Notes under the pieces: generated by a model
What the model was told of the DNA's origin: nothing
Database searches by the model: none
What the model saw: only the letters and a program-made list of their open reading frames with translations
In this document: piece after piece, positions 63,371-64,000 of the stretch
Layout of the letters: every line of letters begins with the position of its first letter
Position numbering within the stretch: position 1 is the stretch's first letter
Program-made: the position numbers and the translations under genes
Assembly (NCBI RefSeq): GCF_048773025.1
Contig: NC_133571.1
Coordinates: 13,370,620-13,434,619, forward strand
DNA length: 64,000 nt
Reading direction: 5' to 3'
DNA from: Camelus bactrianus
Lineage: Eukaryota; Chordata; Mammalia; Artiodactyla; Camelidae

Positions 63371-64000
63371 TATTAGAATCTCCCCCATTATTTGATTCCC
63401 TACCCCGCACCCCCAGCCTTCCTCTAAAGAACGTCAGGAGGGCTCCACAGCTGGGCAGGAAAAGTGCTTGAGAGATGCATTAGTGGCTTTAGGAATTTTG
63501 CTTTTAGAGAGCACTTTCTTCAAAAATTCTCAAAACCCAAGTGCATCAATTGAGCCTAGAGGAGCCTCCTGGGTGTGCCGGGGGGAGAGCAACCAAAGGT
63601 CAGTTCTCTGTCCTGCCTTTAGAAAAATAGTTCTCTGAGGAGCCCTCCCTGATTTAACCCCACTTCACAAACAAGAGCCCCAGGCTCTGGGAGGGGAGGT
63701 GAAAAAATAGGAGGCTCTTTCTCCTCCTCCTGTTGGAAACCCCTGGAGGGCAGGATGGTGAGGACTCGCCCCCAACTGCACCCAACAGGCCAGATCCTTG
63801 GTGGTGGGGTAACGCACACTCAGGCGTGGGGCGGCCTGGCTCAAAAAGACCTTGAAGAGTAAGTTTTCAGGGATGCAGAGAGGGATGGCCCCATGCCAAG
63901 GAGCTGCCAGGAGCTGTTCTTAGGTGGGAGGACACAGGGCCTAGATTTAAGGGGAAGGAGCTTTTCCCCTGGGCAGGGGCTCTCATGTGGTTCCCCACAT

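Larger units (their letters stand above)
61451..64000. other. Intergenic sequence upstream of SCN4B (towards SCN2B in other mammals)
   Basis: No exon recognised. Contains a MIR (about 62130-62250), an L3/MIR-like piece (about 63250-63370) and a minus-strand AATAAA at 63048-63053 of unknown use. Confidence 0.6.

Overview
This is nuclear genomic DNA from a placental mammal, most likely a camelid (camel or llama lineage). Two repeat types point there: a tRNA-Ala-derived SINE of the type common in camel and alpaca genomes (27164-27293), and artiodactyl/camelid L1 3' ends, including two copies of one characteristic short L1 tail (33.9-34.06 kb and 59.75-59.83 kb). I could not run a species-level comparison. 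The window holds two convergent protein-coding genes matching the conserved TMPRSS4 - SCN4B order of human 11q23.

Left half (0.8-30.4 kb, + strand): TMPRSS4, a type II transmembrane serine protease. I could place 13 coding exons with consistent GT/AG boundaries and phases. They give a 438-residue protein with a cytoplasmic tail, one membrane segment, a four-cysteine LDLRA-like module, an SRCR-like region, and a trypsin domain with the intact triad H246/D291/S388 and pocket residue D382. The first coding exon supplies only the ATG, placed directly on the splice donor.

Middle (30.4-40.7 kb): no host gene recognised. It is an AT-rich nest of LINE fossils: an old half-L1/L1M element interrupted by a reverse L1 3' end and by a younger camelid L1 tail. 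It also holds a solo class I endogenous retrovirus LTR with a CCAAT-box repeat array (36.7-37.3 kb) and L2 sequence (37.8-39 kb).

Right half (40.7-61 kb, - strand): SCN4B, the voltage-gated sodium channel beta-4 subunit. All five coding exons are present and give 228 residues, the same length as human SCN4B. The 3'UTR is about 3.6 kb and ends at an AATAAA at 40.74 kb. Exon 1 lies in a CpG island (about 60.4-61.45 kb). The last 2.5 kb is the intergenic approach to the next gene (SCN2B in other mammals), with no exon recognised.

The two genes share no pathway; they are neighbours only. TMPRSS4 acts at the surface of epithelial cells, and SCN4B modulates sodium channel gating in neurons and muscle. 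I found no undescribed gene system, CRISPR array, operon or intact mobile element. The points most worth checking are the ATG-only exon and its upstream TTACAG, the altered SCN4B channel-blocking tail, an inverted pair of L1 copies in SCN4B intron 1, and the nested insertions with recognisable target-site duplications.
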